A stretch of 64,000 bases of DNA, from assembly GCF_900168125.1 (NCBI RefSeq), contig NZ_FUZF01000020.1, forward strand, positions 1-64,000, read 5' to 3'. Origin of the DNA: Sphingobacterium nematocida. Its GTDB lineage: Bacteria > Bacteroidota > Bacteroidia > Sphingobacteriales > Sphingobacteriaceae. Under the pieces are notes generated by a model. That model did not search any database. It was given only the letters and a program-made list of their open reading frames with translations, and was not told the origin of the DNA. How positions within the stretch are numbered: the first letter of the stretch is position 1; each line of letters opens with the position of its first letter. The position numbers and the translations under genes are program-made. Shown here one piece after another: positions 45,901 to 54,030 of this stretch.

Positions 45901-46583
45901 ACTGGCACCTATCTGGATCTGGCGGAACTACCTACGTGGAAGGCAGGCCAATGTCGGCGGTCTATTCGTTTCGTTACGCTGGGCCACACAACTTTGGAAC
46001 AGAAGGGTCTCCACAGATAAGACCAGCTGTGTATCTCAAAGACGGAGAGGTGATGGATATTGTGAGTGGACAAACTCAACTTGATGGACTTGAATTTATG
46101 GCTTATCAGGGTGCTTCGGTAGCTCCATATACCCTAGGAATGCGTCACTCGTTTGGATATAGGGATTTTGATCTGTCTTTTTCCTTGATAGCCAAATTAG
46201 GACATATCTATAGGAAGACACCATTCAACCACCCTGGGAGAAATGGTCAGCCAAACTCGATGTTGAATACTGCGAGGACAGCAGAACCGGAGGGGATGTT
46301 GCCAGCATTGCCATACAACGAAAACGATGCGCTTTATTCTGTTTCTTATAGCTCGTATATGGATTATCTGACTACAAGTGCGAATCATCTTCGTATCAAT
46401 GATATCACGTTAAGTTATAATCTTAAACAAGGTCTTTCAAGAGTAGTTAAACTTGAAAGGGCACAGCTGTTCGCACAGACAAATAATCTAACGATAAAGG
46501 GAAAGGGAGAGGACCCGGAATTCTTATATGGTAGGATGCGTTTGCTGCCAAGTTTTATGTTGGGTATTAAGGTTGGATTTTAA
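42996..46583 (+). CDS. SusC/RagA-family TonB-linked outer membrane transducer with STN domain
   Basis: Outer-membrane transporter (1195 aa from 42996; in-frame ATGs at codons 13 and 23 are also possible and would give a more standard signal peptide, MRITFLLLTVFLVQVSA). The STN domain is at ~55-125 (ASLRKIIKQIAKQTGYDFVF, LDLALKRTFAGQPLTYHIDE), the carboxypeptidase-like domain at ~145-220 (VNGTVQGTDGVKLQGASIKA), the plug at ~225-350 (LRGKGTFGGSAPLLVVDGFA, ISILKDAAAASIWGARANNG), and the barrel ends FMLGIKVGF. Signalling through the upstream FecR/sigma pair is expected. The neighbouring exported amidase suggests, but does not prove, an amide-containing ligand. Confidence 0.94.
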   Translation: MNLENYLVVRKLMEYYHFISKVMRITFLLLTVFLVQVSARTNAQININEKNASLRKIIKQIAKQTGYDFVFADKDLAKASPVSVNLENVSLDLALKRTFAGQPLTYHIDERTVILSGMPQVPARTVNATGTAVPIQEYITVNGTVQGTDGVKLQGASIKALDTKGNEINLYASSDSNGDFVLNKVPISALLEFSFVGYQKRILAARTQMGIVSMQAVTAQIEEIQVVNTGYQSLPKERSTGAFDIIDKKVLETPRISLANKLVGASAGLQPSFDANGKASFVLRGKGTFGGSAPLLVVDGFAINGGFESINPNDVESISILKDAAAASIWGARANNGVIVVTTKNAKKSGKLRIDFSNQLQVGSMYDIDYLRNQASSEETVNYERATFGKYQYKTMMGGMPPVNVKEGISLPYSQAQTLYNQYFYKEIDEKTYEDGLYRLSQLDNTQQIKNLLTQRPITQQYSFSLASPSERMSNYASLLYNQERSGFVGNKNRNMQMDYRGQAAIASWLDFSLSSMFRYQEADNSGVSSGDITELHRYDMLIGENGQPTNMNYLRYYQPLLNSSVPMSSFPYSDWSYNILNEMKSRELKSSGLNLRVQGGLDFKLGYGIRLETKFMFERLQYDNRNLYYEDSYFVRNLVNTSAEWNKTTGAIRTNIPKGQVLDQNTNATNAYNWRNQLNLNRTFAEIHEVNALVGAEIIQRNNKRVNMARTYGYSDDQLTVGILPNGTGNGLQLTNWLGNRLTIPYTNAYGYAMDRYFSSYGNMAYTYDRKYTLSGSFRIDASNFISDEPKYLYSPFWSIGGSWNLKNENFLLDNTRVNALKLRSTYGYNGSSNTETSFKPLIQVNGVNAESGHMEAQIHSYGNPTLRWERTGTLNLGVDYELLNGRLFGKLDYYRKHGKDILAYVSIPLINGTYTANFNSAEILNNGIELEIGSRWKNGNGFYWEGVLNMAYNHNEVKKLLLVSHPYWHLSGSGGTTYVEGRPMSAVYSFRYAGPHNFGTEGSPQIRPAVYLKDGEVMDIVSGQTQLDGLEFMAYQGASVAPYTLGMRHSFGYRDFDLSFSLIAKLGHIYRKTPFNHPGRNGQPNSMLNTARTAEPEGMLPALPYNENDALYSVSYSSYMDYLTTSANHLRINDITLSYNLKQGLSRVVKLERAQLFAQTNNLTIKGKGEDPEFLYGRMRLLPSFMLGIKVGF

Positions 46584-46595
46584 AGAATTAATGTA

Positions 46596-48140
46596 ATGTA
46601 TATTAGAAATATAGTTTTAGCATCGTTATTAGTATTCGGTGTTGTTTCTTGTGATAAGTATTTGGCCGAGCCTCCTTCAAAGAATAGAGGTGTTGAGATT
46701 AAGACAATTGACCAACTGGATGCATTATTGAATAAGGCTTCTTTTTCGAGGCTTCGTACGCAGATTGCGCCGGCGATTATGTATAGTTCAGATAGTTTCG
46801 AAATGACTCCGGAACATTACGCAAAGGGATTCCGTTTTGCAGGAACAGATATGGATATCATTCAGATGAGTGTATGGGAAATGCCTTTTACAGAGAATAC
46901 GAATCATTTGACCAGTTACTGGGGCGCGGGCTATGAAGGAGTATATATGGCCAATCTGGTGTTGACTAATATAGATAAAGTATCCGGCACAGATAAGGAA
47001 AAAGCTAAAGTCAAAGCGCGCGCACACTTATTACGCGGTTATAGTTATTTCGAACTGGCACAGTACTATTGTCTACCCTATGGGGCAAAGACATGGAATG
47101 AATTGGGATTGCCTATTAAGCAGACAACAGGGTACGAGGAGGATGCACGACGTGTCACACTAAAAGAGACATATGATTTTATTGAAGCGGATATAAAGGA
47201 CGCATTGTTGTTGGACGAGCCTCTGTTTTTGGATGGAAAACGTATGAGTTGGAAAGAAACTACAGCGACTGCGAATGCATTGGCAGCCCGGTTTTATCTA
47301 GCTACAGAGAACTATACTTTGGCAAAACAAGCCGCAGAAAAGGCTTTGTCTTTTGATGATTATATCCGTGATTACGGATCGGGAGAGATTACCCAAAAGG
47401 TTGATTTGTTTTCCGGTCAGTTGGTCGCATCAAATACGATCGTGGACAATTTTCACACCACATATTTGGCGGATTGGGATAGAGCGTATTATAACAGGAC
47501 ACCCCTGTATCTTTTTGAATCGTGCCTTCCCATTGTAAGTAGTAAACTGATGGCATTATATGGCAGCGGTCAGTATGATCTACGAAAGAAATTCTTCGTC
47601 TTGGAGGATATGAAAAACGTAGGGAGCATGAAGATTTTTATTGGCAATAATTTTGATCAGTCGGTGAAGGTACCAGGCTATTATCAGCATGGCAATTTTT
47701 ATACAAATATTGCGCCCAACGTCGTTGAAATGCTAATGACGAAGATTGAAGCAATCGCTCGTACAGGTAATTATCAACAGGCGATGACAGAGCTAAATAA
47801 ATTCAGACAGTTTAGATTTGATAAACAGACCCCCGAATCGATTGTACAGCTTGAAGCGAAGGACAAGAATGATGCGATACTGAAGATTCTTGAAGAGCGT
47901 CATAGGGAGTTTCCTTATACTGTTCGTTGGTTTGATCTACGTCGTATCAATTTTAATTCTGAAACCTTTGACGATGTCACGGTGACTAAAACTTTCTTCC
48001 CGGTAAAAGCTAGTGCTGTAGACTACAATGGTACCCCAGTCAAATATACCTTAGGACCCGAGTCTAGGGGATATGCTGTTGCTATTCCTTTGCAGGAAAT
48101 AGTCGCTGCAAATGGGGGTATAGAACAAAATCGCTATTAA
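46596..48140 (+). CDS. SusD/RagB-family lipoprotein
   Basis: Surface lipoprotein (514 aa), lipobox VVSCD (Cys19). SusD helices include KARAHLLRGYSYFELAQYYC and TANALAARFYLATENYTLAK, and the C-terminal signature is ILEERHREFPYTVRWFDLRR followed by YAVAIPLQEIVAANGGIEQN. It follows the STN-SusC by 12 bp and precedes a TlpA-like gene by 1 bp, so all three are made together. Confidence 0.93.
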   Translation: MYIRNIVLASLLVFGVVSCDKYLAEPPSKNRGVEIKTIDQLDALLNKASFSRLRTQIAPAIMYSSDSFEMTPEHYAKGFRFAGTDMDIIQMSVWEMPFTENTNHLTSYWGAGYEGVYMANLVLTNIDKVSGTDKEKAKVKARAHLLRGYSYFELAQYYCLPYGAKTWNELGLPIKQTTGYEEDARRVTLKETYDFIEADIKDALLLDEPLFLDGKRMSWKETTATANALAARFYLATENYTLAKQAAEKALSFDDYIRDYGSGEITQKVDLFSGQLVASNTIVDNFHTTYLADWDRAYYNRTPLYLFESCLPIVSSKLMALYGSGQYDLRKKFFVLEDMKNVGSMKIFIGNNFDQSVKVPGYYQHGNFYTNIAPNVVEMLMTKIEAIARTGNYQQAMTELNKFRQFRFDKQTPESIVQLEAKDKNDAILKILEERHREFPYTVRWFDLRRINFNSETFDDVTVTKTFFPVKASAVDYNGTPVKYTLGPESRGYAVAIPLQEIVAANGGIEQNRY

Positions 48141-48141
48141 G

Positions 48142-49224
48142 ATGGGGAAGGGATTTTTAATTGTGGCTTTCTACCTACTGGCATGTCTAAGCGGTAGCGT
48201 CTCGCAAGAAATGGTGGTTATTAAAGGGGAGGTATTGGGTGATACGGAAGGCTACAATAAGGTATATGTAATGGATGGTAAGGGAGAACGGGATTCGGCT
48301 GTAATTGTAAACGGTACATTTGAATTAAAACTCAAATTTCATCTTGGAATGGAGCCCTATTTGTTTATGGAAACCTATATGAGGCCAGGTAGGATGCAAG
48401 AACCTTTTTTACTAGTGATCGACAGACCGGGGACATTGTACCTTAAGAATATTGACACGGATAAACCGCTCCATAAGGTGAGAGTGCAGGGTATGCAGTC
48501 TATGATGGATTATCAGGTTTTTACCGACCGTTATTTTGCTGTACAGGATAGTTTGAGGCGGTTACAGATTGAAAACGCGTATAGTGCAGTGCAGCTGAAA
48601 GAGGTTCTGTCAAAAGAACTCAAAATGTATATGGGGCTGTATAATTCTTCTTTTGCGGCTATTTATGCTTTGGATAAGGTGAAAACAAGAATTGATGCCG
48701 GTGAATTGCAACATGTATACGGACAGTTGAGTCATGAACAGCAACATACAGAAAAAGGAAGGGCTATACGTGCATATATTGAGAATGCACTTTTTTCTAG
48801 CGTAGGAAGTGATATCAGTCTGTTGACATACACCGATACCGAAGGAAAGTTGAAGTCTCTTGCTGATCTAAAGGGAAAGTACGTTTTGATTGATTTTTGG
48901 GCGAGTTGGTGTGGACCCTGTGTTAAAGCCTTTCCTCATCTTAAAACACTTTACGAACGTTACAAAGGAGATAAGTTTGAGATAGTGGGAGTGTCGATAG
49001 ATAAAAAGGAGTCGGAGTGGGTAAAAGCTTACGATAAATATCAATTGCCTTGGCTGAATGGTATTGACAAATCGGAGGAAATGCAAAAGAGATTGTTGAT
49101 AACAGCGGTTCCTACTCTTTTTCTGCTTGATCCGGAAGGCAGAGTTGTTTTGAAAGAAATAGGTCTCAGTGAGAATGTGGATCAAACTCTGAAGACGATT
49201 TTCGAGAAATCGGAAAAACTGTAG
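48142..49224 (+). CDS. TlpA-like thioredoxin with DUF4369-type N-terminal domain
   Basis: Exported protein (360 aa), signal peptide ending near SGSVSQ (~22). A DUF4369-like beta domain covers ~25-110 (VVIKGEVLGDTEGYNKVYVM), a helical linker follows, and the TlpA thioredoxin fold holds C257-G-P-C260 (IDFWASWCGPCVKAFPHLKT) and the cis-Pro segment TAVPTLFLLDPEGR. It closes the third sigma-controlled operon; a strong terminator follows. Confidence 0.92.
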   Translation: MGKGFLIVAFYLLACLSGSVSQEMVVIKGEVLGDTEGYNKVYVMDGKGERDSAVIVNGTFELKLKFHLGMEPYLFMETYMRPGRMQEPFLLVIDRPGTLYLKNIDTDKPLHKVRVQGMQSMMDYQVFTDRYFAVQDSLRRLQIENAYSAVQLKEVLSKELKMYMGLYNSSFAAIYALDKVKTRIDAGELQHVYGQLSHEQQHTEKGRAIRAYIENALFSSVGSDISLLTYTDTEGKLKSLADLKGKYVLIDFWASWCGPCVKAFPHLKTLYERYKGDKFEIVGVSIDKKESEWVKAYDKYQLPWLNGIDKSEEMQKRLLITAVPTLFLLDPEGRVVLKEIGLSENVDQTLKTIFEKSEKL

Positions 49225-49261
49225 GAGTAACAGGTATTTAAAGTAAAACTATGTTCGATTG

Positions 49262-49297
49262 AAAGAGCCGTGTTCCCTGAGGAGCACGGCTCTTTAT
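49262..49297 (+). terminator. Terminator after the third sigma-susCD-TlpA operon
   Basis: 11-bp stem AAAGAGCCGTG/CACGGCTCTTT (49262-49272, 49285-49295) with a 12-nt loop; the stem's own T run is followed by ATTATT. Confidence 0.88.
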
Positions 49298-49420
49298 TAT
49301 TGAAGGAAGCGGCTTTTATCTCCCGATGTATACTTTTCCTGTAATTAATAGTGAAATTCGTTCATAAAAATATAATGTAATAGGGCTTGCCCTCTGTAAT
49401 TATAATGTTTATTTTAGCTG

Positions 49421-49457
49421 TTTGTTGGAGGTGAAATATCCTGTTGTGTTAGATTTG
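49421..49457 (+). promoter_or_regulatory. Promoter of the exported amide hydrolase gene
   Basis: TAGATTTG (49450-49457) matches the -7 consensus; TTTGTTGG (49421-49428) is the likely -33 region, with a spacer of about 22 bp from its TTG. The leader to the ATG at 49493 would be about 30 nt, so the gene is transcribed independently of the sus operon before it. Confidence 0.55.
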
Positions 49458-49492
49458 TTTGTTAATTTAATTTTAACTTATATGAAATATAT

Positions 49493-50533
49493 ATGAAAAA
49501 AGTATTCTCCTTATTATTAGCCGGTATCACCTTGTTTACGGCTCCTGCCTTAGCCTGTACACGTGTTGTGTACAAGGGACCTAATGGCAACATCATTACT
49601 GCACGTAGTATGGATTGGAAAGATGACATCGCGGCCAACTTATGGGTTTTCCCACGTGGTCTAGAGCGTAATGGCGAAGTAGGTGCACAATCCATAAAAT
49701 GGAAATCTAAATACGGTTCAGTTATTGCATCGGCATGGGATATAGCGACTACAGATGGTCTCAATGAAAAGGGGCTGGTAGCTAATGTACTTTGGTTGGT
49801 CGAATCTTCCTATCCTAAGTTTGATCCGGTAGGTTCAAAACATGGTTTAACTATATCGGCCTGGGCACAGTATGTATTAGACAATTATGCTACAGTACAA
49901 GAGGCTGTGGTAGATCTAGGGAGGGAATCTTTTGTAGTCGTTAGTGATTATATTCCTGGGACACAGAAATTCACGACGTTGCATTTGTCGCTATCGGATG
50001 CTACAGGTGACAATGCAATCCTAGAGTATATTAATGGCAAATTGATTATTCACCATAGTCCTAAGTACACGGTAATGACGAATTCACCTGTGTTTGAGGA
50101 GCAATTGGCCCTCAATAAGTACTGGGAAGGAATACCTGGGACAGTAATGCTACCAGGCACTAATCGTGCTGCTGATCGTTTCGTGCGTGCATCATACTAC
50201 ATCAATGCCATACCACAGACAGATGATACACGTACATCGGTAGCGAGTGTGTTTTCTGTAATACGTAATTGCTCTGTTCCATTCGGAATTAGTTCTGAAA
50301 AAGAACCTAATATATCATCGACCCGTTGGAGGTCTGTAGCGGATCAAAAGAATAAAGTATACTACTTTGAAACGGTGCTTACGCCAAATACATTTTGGGT
50401 AGACCTTAAAAAGTTCAATCTGGCGGAAGGTGCTAAGACAATGATGCTTGATTTAAAGGAATTTTCGACATTCAATGGTCTTTCAGACGCTAACTTTAAG
50501 GAAGCTAAACCATTTAAGTTTATGGGTATTTAA
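49493..50533 (+). CDS. Exported linear amide C-N hydrolase (choloylglycine hydrolase/penicillin V acylase family)
   Basis: Ntn-type hydrolase (346 aa) of the choloylglycine hydrolase family. The signal peptide ends ...TAPALA and its removal would expose Cys22 as the N-terminal nucleophile (CTRVVYKGPNG). Other landmarks are ITARSMDWKDD (Arg and Asp of the active site), LNEKGLVANVLWL, GDNAILEYINGK, VMTNSP and NRAADRFVRASYY. Family members hydrolyse conjugated bile acids, penicillin V, N-acyl-homoserine lactones or N-acyl amides. The sequence fits the penicillin-V-acylase-like Gram-negative branch, located in the periplasm. Its substrate here is unknown. Confidence 0.9.
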   Translation: MKKVFSLLLAGITLFTAPALACTRVVYKGPNGNIITARSMDWKDDIAANLWVFPRGLERNGEVGAQSIKWKSKYGSVIASAWDIATTDGLNEKGLVANVLWLVESSYPKFDPVGSKHGLTISAWAQYVLDNYATVQEAVVDLGRESFVVVSDYIPGTQKFTTLHLSLSDATGDNAILEYINGKLIIHHSPKYTVMTNSPVFEEQLALNKYWEGIPGTVMLPGTNRAADRFVRASYYINAIPQTDDTRTSVASVFSVIRNCSVPFGISSEKEPNISSTRWRSVADQKNKVYYFETVLTPNTFWVDLKKFNLAEGAKTMMLDLKEFSTFNGLSDANFKEAKPFKFMGI

Positions 50534-50593
50534 CTGTAGCGGCGGGCTATATTCTACCATTCAAATACTAGCAAGAGGGATAGAAAGCTATAT

Positions 50594-50627
50594 ATCGCCA
50601 TCTCGTTTTCGGATGGCGATTTTTTTG
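50594..50627 (+). terminator. Terminator of the amide hydrolase gene
   Basis: 9-bp stem ATCGCCATC/GATGGCGAT (50594-50602, 50612-50620), 9-nt loop, then seven T. Confidence 0.92.
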
Positions 50628-50769
50628 GATCTAAGTGGATGAGGAGAGCTACAAGATTCGCGTTTATGTTACGACGTAATTATATGGTGTGTAAAGACGA
50701 ATTTATGCAGGTTTGGTGATTTCTAAGTCAAAATCAGTGAAAACGGATGTATAGGCGCTCGTATTGTAT

Positions 50770-50777
50770 TACCTTTG
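50770..50777 (+). promoter_or_regulatory. -7 promoter element of the efflux transporter gene
   Basis: TACCTTTG matches TAnnTTTG. Transcription would start near 50784, so the in-frame ATG at 50775, which overlaps this box, cannot be the start codon. Confidence 0.6.
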
Positions 50778-50804
50778 CGACTTGATCAAAAAAAGAAAGT
50801 ATAC

Positions 50805-51971
50805 ATGGCGAATAAAGAGAAAAGCAATTTCCTGTTCTTGGTCTATTTGGCGGGGTTGAGTGTTATAGGTTTTTTGGCGACCGATATGTACTTACCTGCA
50901 TTTGATAAAATGCGTGCGGATCTTGATACGAGTAAAAATAGTATCAGTGCGAGCCTTACGCTATTTCTGGCTGGGTATGCGATAGCACAATTGCTGTGGG
51001 GACCCTTGGCTGATAAGATCGGTAAGCCTCGTTCGATCTTGATGGGGCTTGGAATATTTACAGCGGCTTCACTTTCGATTTACTTTACTTATGATGTAAC
51101 GGTGCTACTAGCACTTCGTTTGGTACAGGCTATTGGGGTCTGTGCGGCGGCAGTGAGCTGGCAGGCACTAGTGATCGAACGCTATCCGGCAGAGCAGACA
51201 AATAAAGTGTTTGCGACTATCATGCCACTGGTAGCTTTGTCTCCGGCATTGGCTCCGCTGTTGGGGGTGTTTCTACTGGATCATTTTAACTGGCGATCTA
51301 TCTTTATCGTGTTAGCTTTTATTGCTTTACCATTAATGATCTATACGCTTACGTTAGAATCGAAAACAACAGTAGGGCATGGCTCGGAACCGAAGAAAAA
51401 GGGTGAGTCGTATATACAGTTGCTGCAATCTAGGACCTATATCGGTAATGTGATGATCTATGCGGTCTGTTCGGGGGCATTCTTTGCTTGGTTGACAGGT
51501 TCGCCATTTTTTTTAAAAGAACTGGGGTATAATGAAGGACAGATCGGTTTCAGTTTTGTGCCACAGACGATTGCGTTTATGTTGGGCGGATATGGGTATA
51601 GGGCACTGTCGGACCGGATGGAAGGAAGACGTATTCTGCCTTTCTTGCTGGTTCTTTATTCGGTTGCGGTGATCGGTGTCTTGGCTATTACTCTGATTAC
51701 AACGCCTACATTGGTTATGTTATTGATTCCTTTTTGCTTGATGGCCCTTGCAAACGGAGCTTGTTATCCAATTGTGGTGGCTCAGGCGATGAAGCTATTC
51801 CCGAATAGTCTTGGTAAAGCTTCGGCTTTGCAGAATGCTTTGCAGTTAGGAACTTGTTTTCTCGCCAGTGGTATTGTATCGCTATTTTCAAGTAACGCAT
51901 TATTAACTACTGCTTTGGTGGTGGTAGGTACGATTCCTTTTGTAATTATAGGTTTTAGGTTGTCCAAGTAA
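50805..51971 (+). CDS. MFS drug-efflux transporter, Bcr/CflA-like
   Basis: Inner-membrane transporter (388 aa, 12 predicted helices) of the DHA1 drug:proton antiporter group. Signatures are FLATDMYLPAFDKM at helix 1, GPLADKIGKPRSILMG (motif A after helix 2), LRLVQAIGVCAAAVSWQALV (motif B region) and LSPALAPLLGVFLLDHFNWR (motif C-like), characteristic of Bcr/CflA proteins that export drugs such as bicyclomycin or chloramphenicol. The start at 50805 (MANKEKSN) is chosen on promoter position. It is a single-gene unit sharing a bidirectional terminator with the next gene. Confidence 0.88.
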   Translation: MANKEKSNFLFLVYLAGLSVIGFLATDMYLPAFDKMRADLDTSKNSISASLTLFLAGYAIAQLLWGPLADKIGKPRSILMGLGIFTAASLSIYFTYDVTVLLALRLVQAIGVCAAAVSWQALVIERYPAEQTNKVFATIMPLVALSPALAPLLGVFLLDHFNWRSIFIVLAFIALPLMIYTLTLESKTTVGHGSEPKKKGESYIQLLQSRTYIGNVMIYAVCSGAFFAWLTGSPFFLKELGYNEGQIGFSFVPQTIAFMLGGYGYRALSDRMEGRRILPFLLVLYSVAVIGVLAITLITTPTLVMLLIPFCLMALANGACYPIVVAQAMKLFPNSLGKASALQNALQLGTCFLASGIVSLFSSNALLTTALVVVGTIPFVIIGFRLSK

Positions 51972-51985
51972 CTATAAGGTGTACC

Positions 51986-52020
51986 ATAAAGGGCTTGAGG
52001 AAATACCTCAAGCCCTTTAT
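51986..52020. terminator. Bidirectional terminator between the efflux and methyltransferase genes
   Basis: A 15-bp perfect stem ATAAAGGGCTTGAGG (51986-52000) and its complement (52006-52020), 5-nt loop, with A/T-rich flanks on both sides. It serves two convergent genes. Confidence 0.92.
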
Positions 52021-52037
52021 GATTATAGAGGAATGTG

Positions 52038-52838
52038 TTATTTTTTTTCTGCAACGAGGGCATATACCATCGGGATTTTATCCGCTAGATGGTATATTCT
52101 ATACTTCTTACGTTCAAATTCAACAGTTTTATTGAAACAATCGTAAGGGGAGTAGTCAAACTCGTCAAAAGATTTGAGTTCGAGGCCACTGTTCAATAAA
52201 CTATTGAGAACTTCACCGAGTCCATGGTTCCAGCAGATATAGTCTTGGCTGATGGAGGCTTCCTTGTCGGCGTATGTGCCTGTTTCAGATTCGACAATAG
52301 CGCCGGAATTGAAGTATCTGTAGCCAATGCTTTCAAAATTATCATCAAACATCCATACGACTGGATGGAACTCTGCAAAAATAAGTTGTCCTCCAGGTTT
52401 TAGGAACTTCGAAATCACTTGGGCCCATTTGTCCAGATCCGGAAGCCAACCGATTACACCGTAACTAGTGTATACGATGTCGAATGTTTCATCAAGATGG
52501 TTGGGAAGATCATAGATATCACAGCAAATAAATCTGGTGTCGGTATGAAGTTTCTGTGCGATTTGACGCGCACTATCTATGGCTTTGTCGGATAGGTCGA
52601 CCCCTGTAACGGTGGCACCTAATCGGCTCAACGAGATGCTATCCTGGCCAAAGTGACATTGTAGATGGAGTATGGATTTGCCTCGTACGTCTCCAAGTAA
52701 CTTTAACTCGATATCATTGAGCGAGTTGTTTCCACTAAGGAAACCTTCCATGTCGTAAAAATCGGAATTTAGGTGTGTCTCGGTTCTGTTGTTCCAGGAC
52801 TGGCGGTTTACCGCTACGTAATTTTGTTCTGTGCTCAT
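52038..52838 (-). CDS. Class I SAM-dependent methyltransferase
   Basis: Cytoplasmic 266-aa Rossmann-fold methyltransferase. The SAM-binding motif I is ILHLQCHFGQDSISLSRLGA, followed by VTGVDLSDKAIDSARQIA (motif II acidic residue), FICCDIYDLP and a post-motif LKPGGQLIFAEFHPV. The sequence around HLQCHFGQDS is typical of a broad UbiE-like group in Bacteroidota without a known substrate. The ATG at 52838 (MSTEQNYVAV) is favoured over 52871 because the family's conserved region VNRQSWNNRTETHL starts soon after. Confidence 0.85.
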   Translation of the reverse strand: MSTEQNYVAVNRQSWNNRTETHLNSDFYDMEGFLSGNNSLNDIELKLLGDVRGKSILHLQCHFGQDSISLSRLGATVTGVDLSDKAIDSARQIAQKLHTDTRFICCDIYDLPNHLDETFDIVYTSYGVIGWLPDLDKWAQVISKFLKPGGQLIFAEFHPVVWMFDDNFESIGYRYFNSGAIVESETGTYADKEASISQDYICWNHGLGEVLNSLLNSGLELKSFDEFDYSPYDCFNKTVEFERKKYRIYHLADKIPMVYALVAEKK

Positions 52839-52945
52839 TTTACCCTTTTTGATATTCTCATTGTCGCCCAATGCGACAACAGCGATACAATTTACAATTT
52901 ATTGGGAAATAAAGTATAGTTGGCATGTGAAAAAACGAGAGGCGA

Positions 52946-53977
52946 TCAGGGCGTATTGACAAAACTTTCGTCACTGAGGGTATGGAGAAACGAAATAATG
53001 GCTGCTTTCTCTTGTGGGGTCATTGGGATCCTACTCCCATTTTTCTTTAAAATCGGATCAAGGTTGTCGCTGTGTAGTACGCCCTTGTCAAAATAGTCTA
53101 AAACGGCTTGAAGGGTTTTAAATTGACCAAAACTGCCATAAGGCGCAGTGTAGGCGATATTACGTAAACTGGGGACACGAAAGCTCATGTAGTCGGCTGA
53201 GGTACCAGTGACCCGCGCTCGGCCAGCCTCGTCAGTGCTCGGGTTTAAAGGAAAACCTACATTTCGAAAGCTTTGGTCGGTAAATAACTCACCACTGTGG
53301 CAATTGGCGCATTTGCTGTTGAACAACCGGTAACCCCAGGCCTCGCTTTCACTAAACTGCTCTCCTTGGTTTTGTCTTACTCTGTCATATTTGCTATTGG
53401 CTGATATGAGGGTGTATTCGTATTGGGAAATGCTTTTATATATCCGGTCGGGGGTAATCTCCCGATCCCCAAATGCCTTTTGAAAGAGCCTGGGGTAATC
53501 TTTGTCCGTTTGGAGCTTCCTTATTACCTCCAAGATAGAAGAATTCATCTCTTCATGGGTAATAATGGGTACTAAGGGTTGTTTTTCCAATTCCCGCTTG
53601 TTGCCATCCCAATTGTAGTGTTTGATAAAAGCTAGATTTTGTATAGGTGGGGTGTTGCGCAGACCTACGCGGTCGTAAATTCCGATGGCTTGCTCCTGTT
53701 TGTCTGTAAAAGCATGAGCTTGTTGGTGGCAACTGCCACAAGATATGGTATTGTTGCCGCTGAGTTTTTTTTCATGAAATAGCTTCTTGCCCAGTTCTAC
53801 ACCGTATTGGGTAGGCGTGTTTCGGTATACAGCTTCATTAAAGGAAGGGAATCCTCTTGGGATATATAGCTGTATTTCTGGATTGTCGATAGCTGTTTTT
53901 TCTTCTGCGACTTCGCGCCTACAGGCTAAGGCCAACACAATCAAGGCTAAGGATAGGAGACCAATTGCTTTTTTCAT
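52946..53977 (-). CDS. MbnH-like di-haem cytochrome c peroxidase-family protein
   Basis: Exported lipoprotein (343 aa, lipobox LALAC, Cys19) with two c-type haem sites, C80-GSC-H84 and C222-ANC-H226. It belongs to the di-haem peroxidase (CcpA/MauG) family. In the MbnH branch the enzyme oxidises a tryptophan of its partner MbnP to kynurenine, creating a copper site. The MbnP-like gene lies 53 bp upstream in the same operon, which supports the MbnH role over a simple H2O2 peroxidase. It is the last gene of the minus-strand copper operon. Confidence 0.85.
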   Translation of the reverse strand: MKKAIGLLSLALIVLALACRREVAEEKTAIDNPEIQLYIPRGFPSFNEAVYRNTPTQYGVELGKKLFHEKKLSGNNTISCGSCHQQAHAFTDKQEQAIGIYDRVGLRNTPPIQNLAFIKHYNWDGNKRELEKQPLVPIITHEEMNSSILEVIRKLQTDKDYPRLFQKAFGDREITPDRIYKSISQYEYTLISANSKYDRVRQNQGEQFSESEAWGYRLFNSKCANCHSGELFTDQSFRNVGFPLNPSTDEAGRARVTGTSADYMSFRVPSLRNIAYTAPYGSFGQFKTLQAVLDYFDKGVLHSDNLDPILKKNGSRIPMTPQEKAAIISFLHTLSDESFVNTP

Positions 53978-54030
53978 GTACTAGAGTATAAAAGTGGGGC
54001 CGCAGCGTAATACGGCCCCATATAACGGAT

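Noticed and set aside
50775..50804. Earlier ATG for the efflux transporter
   Set aside because: It overlaps the -7 promoter box, so it would not be transcribed.
52946..53977. Plain cytochrome c peroxidase for H2O2 defence
   Set aside because: The two haem motifs fit, but adjacency to an MbnP-like gene and copper receptor favours the MbnH role.
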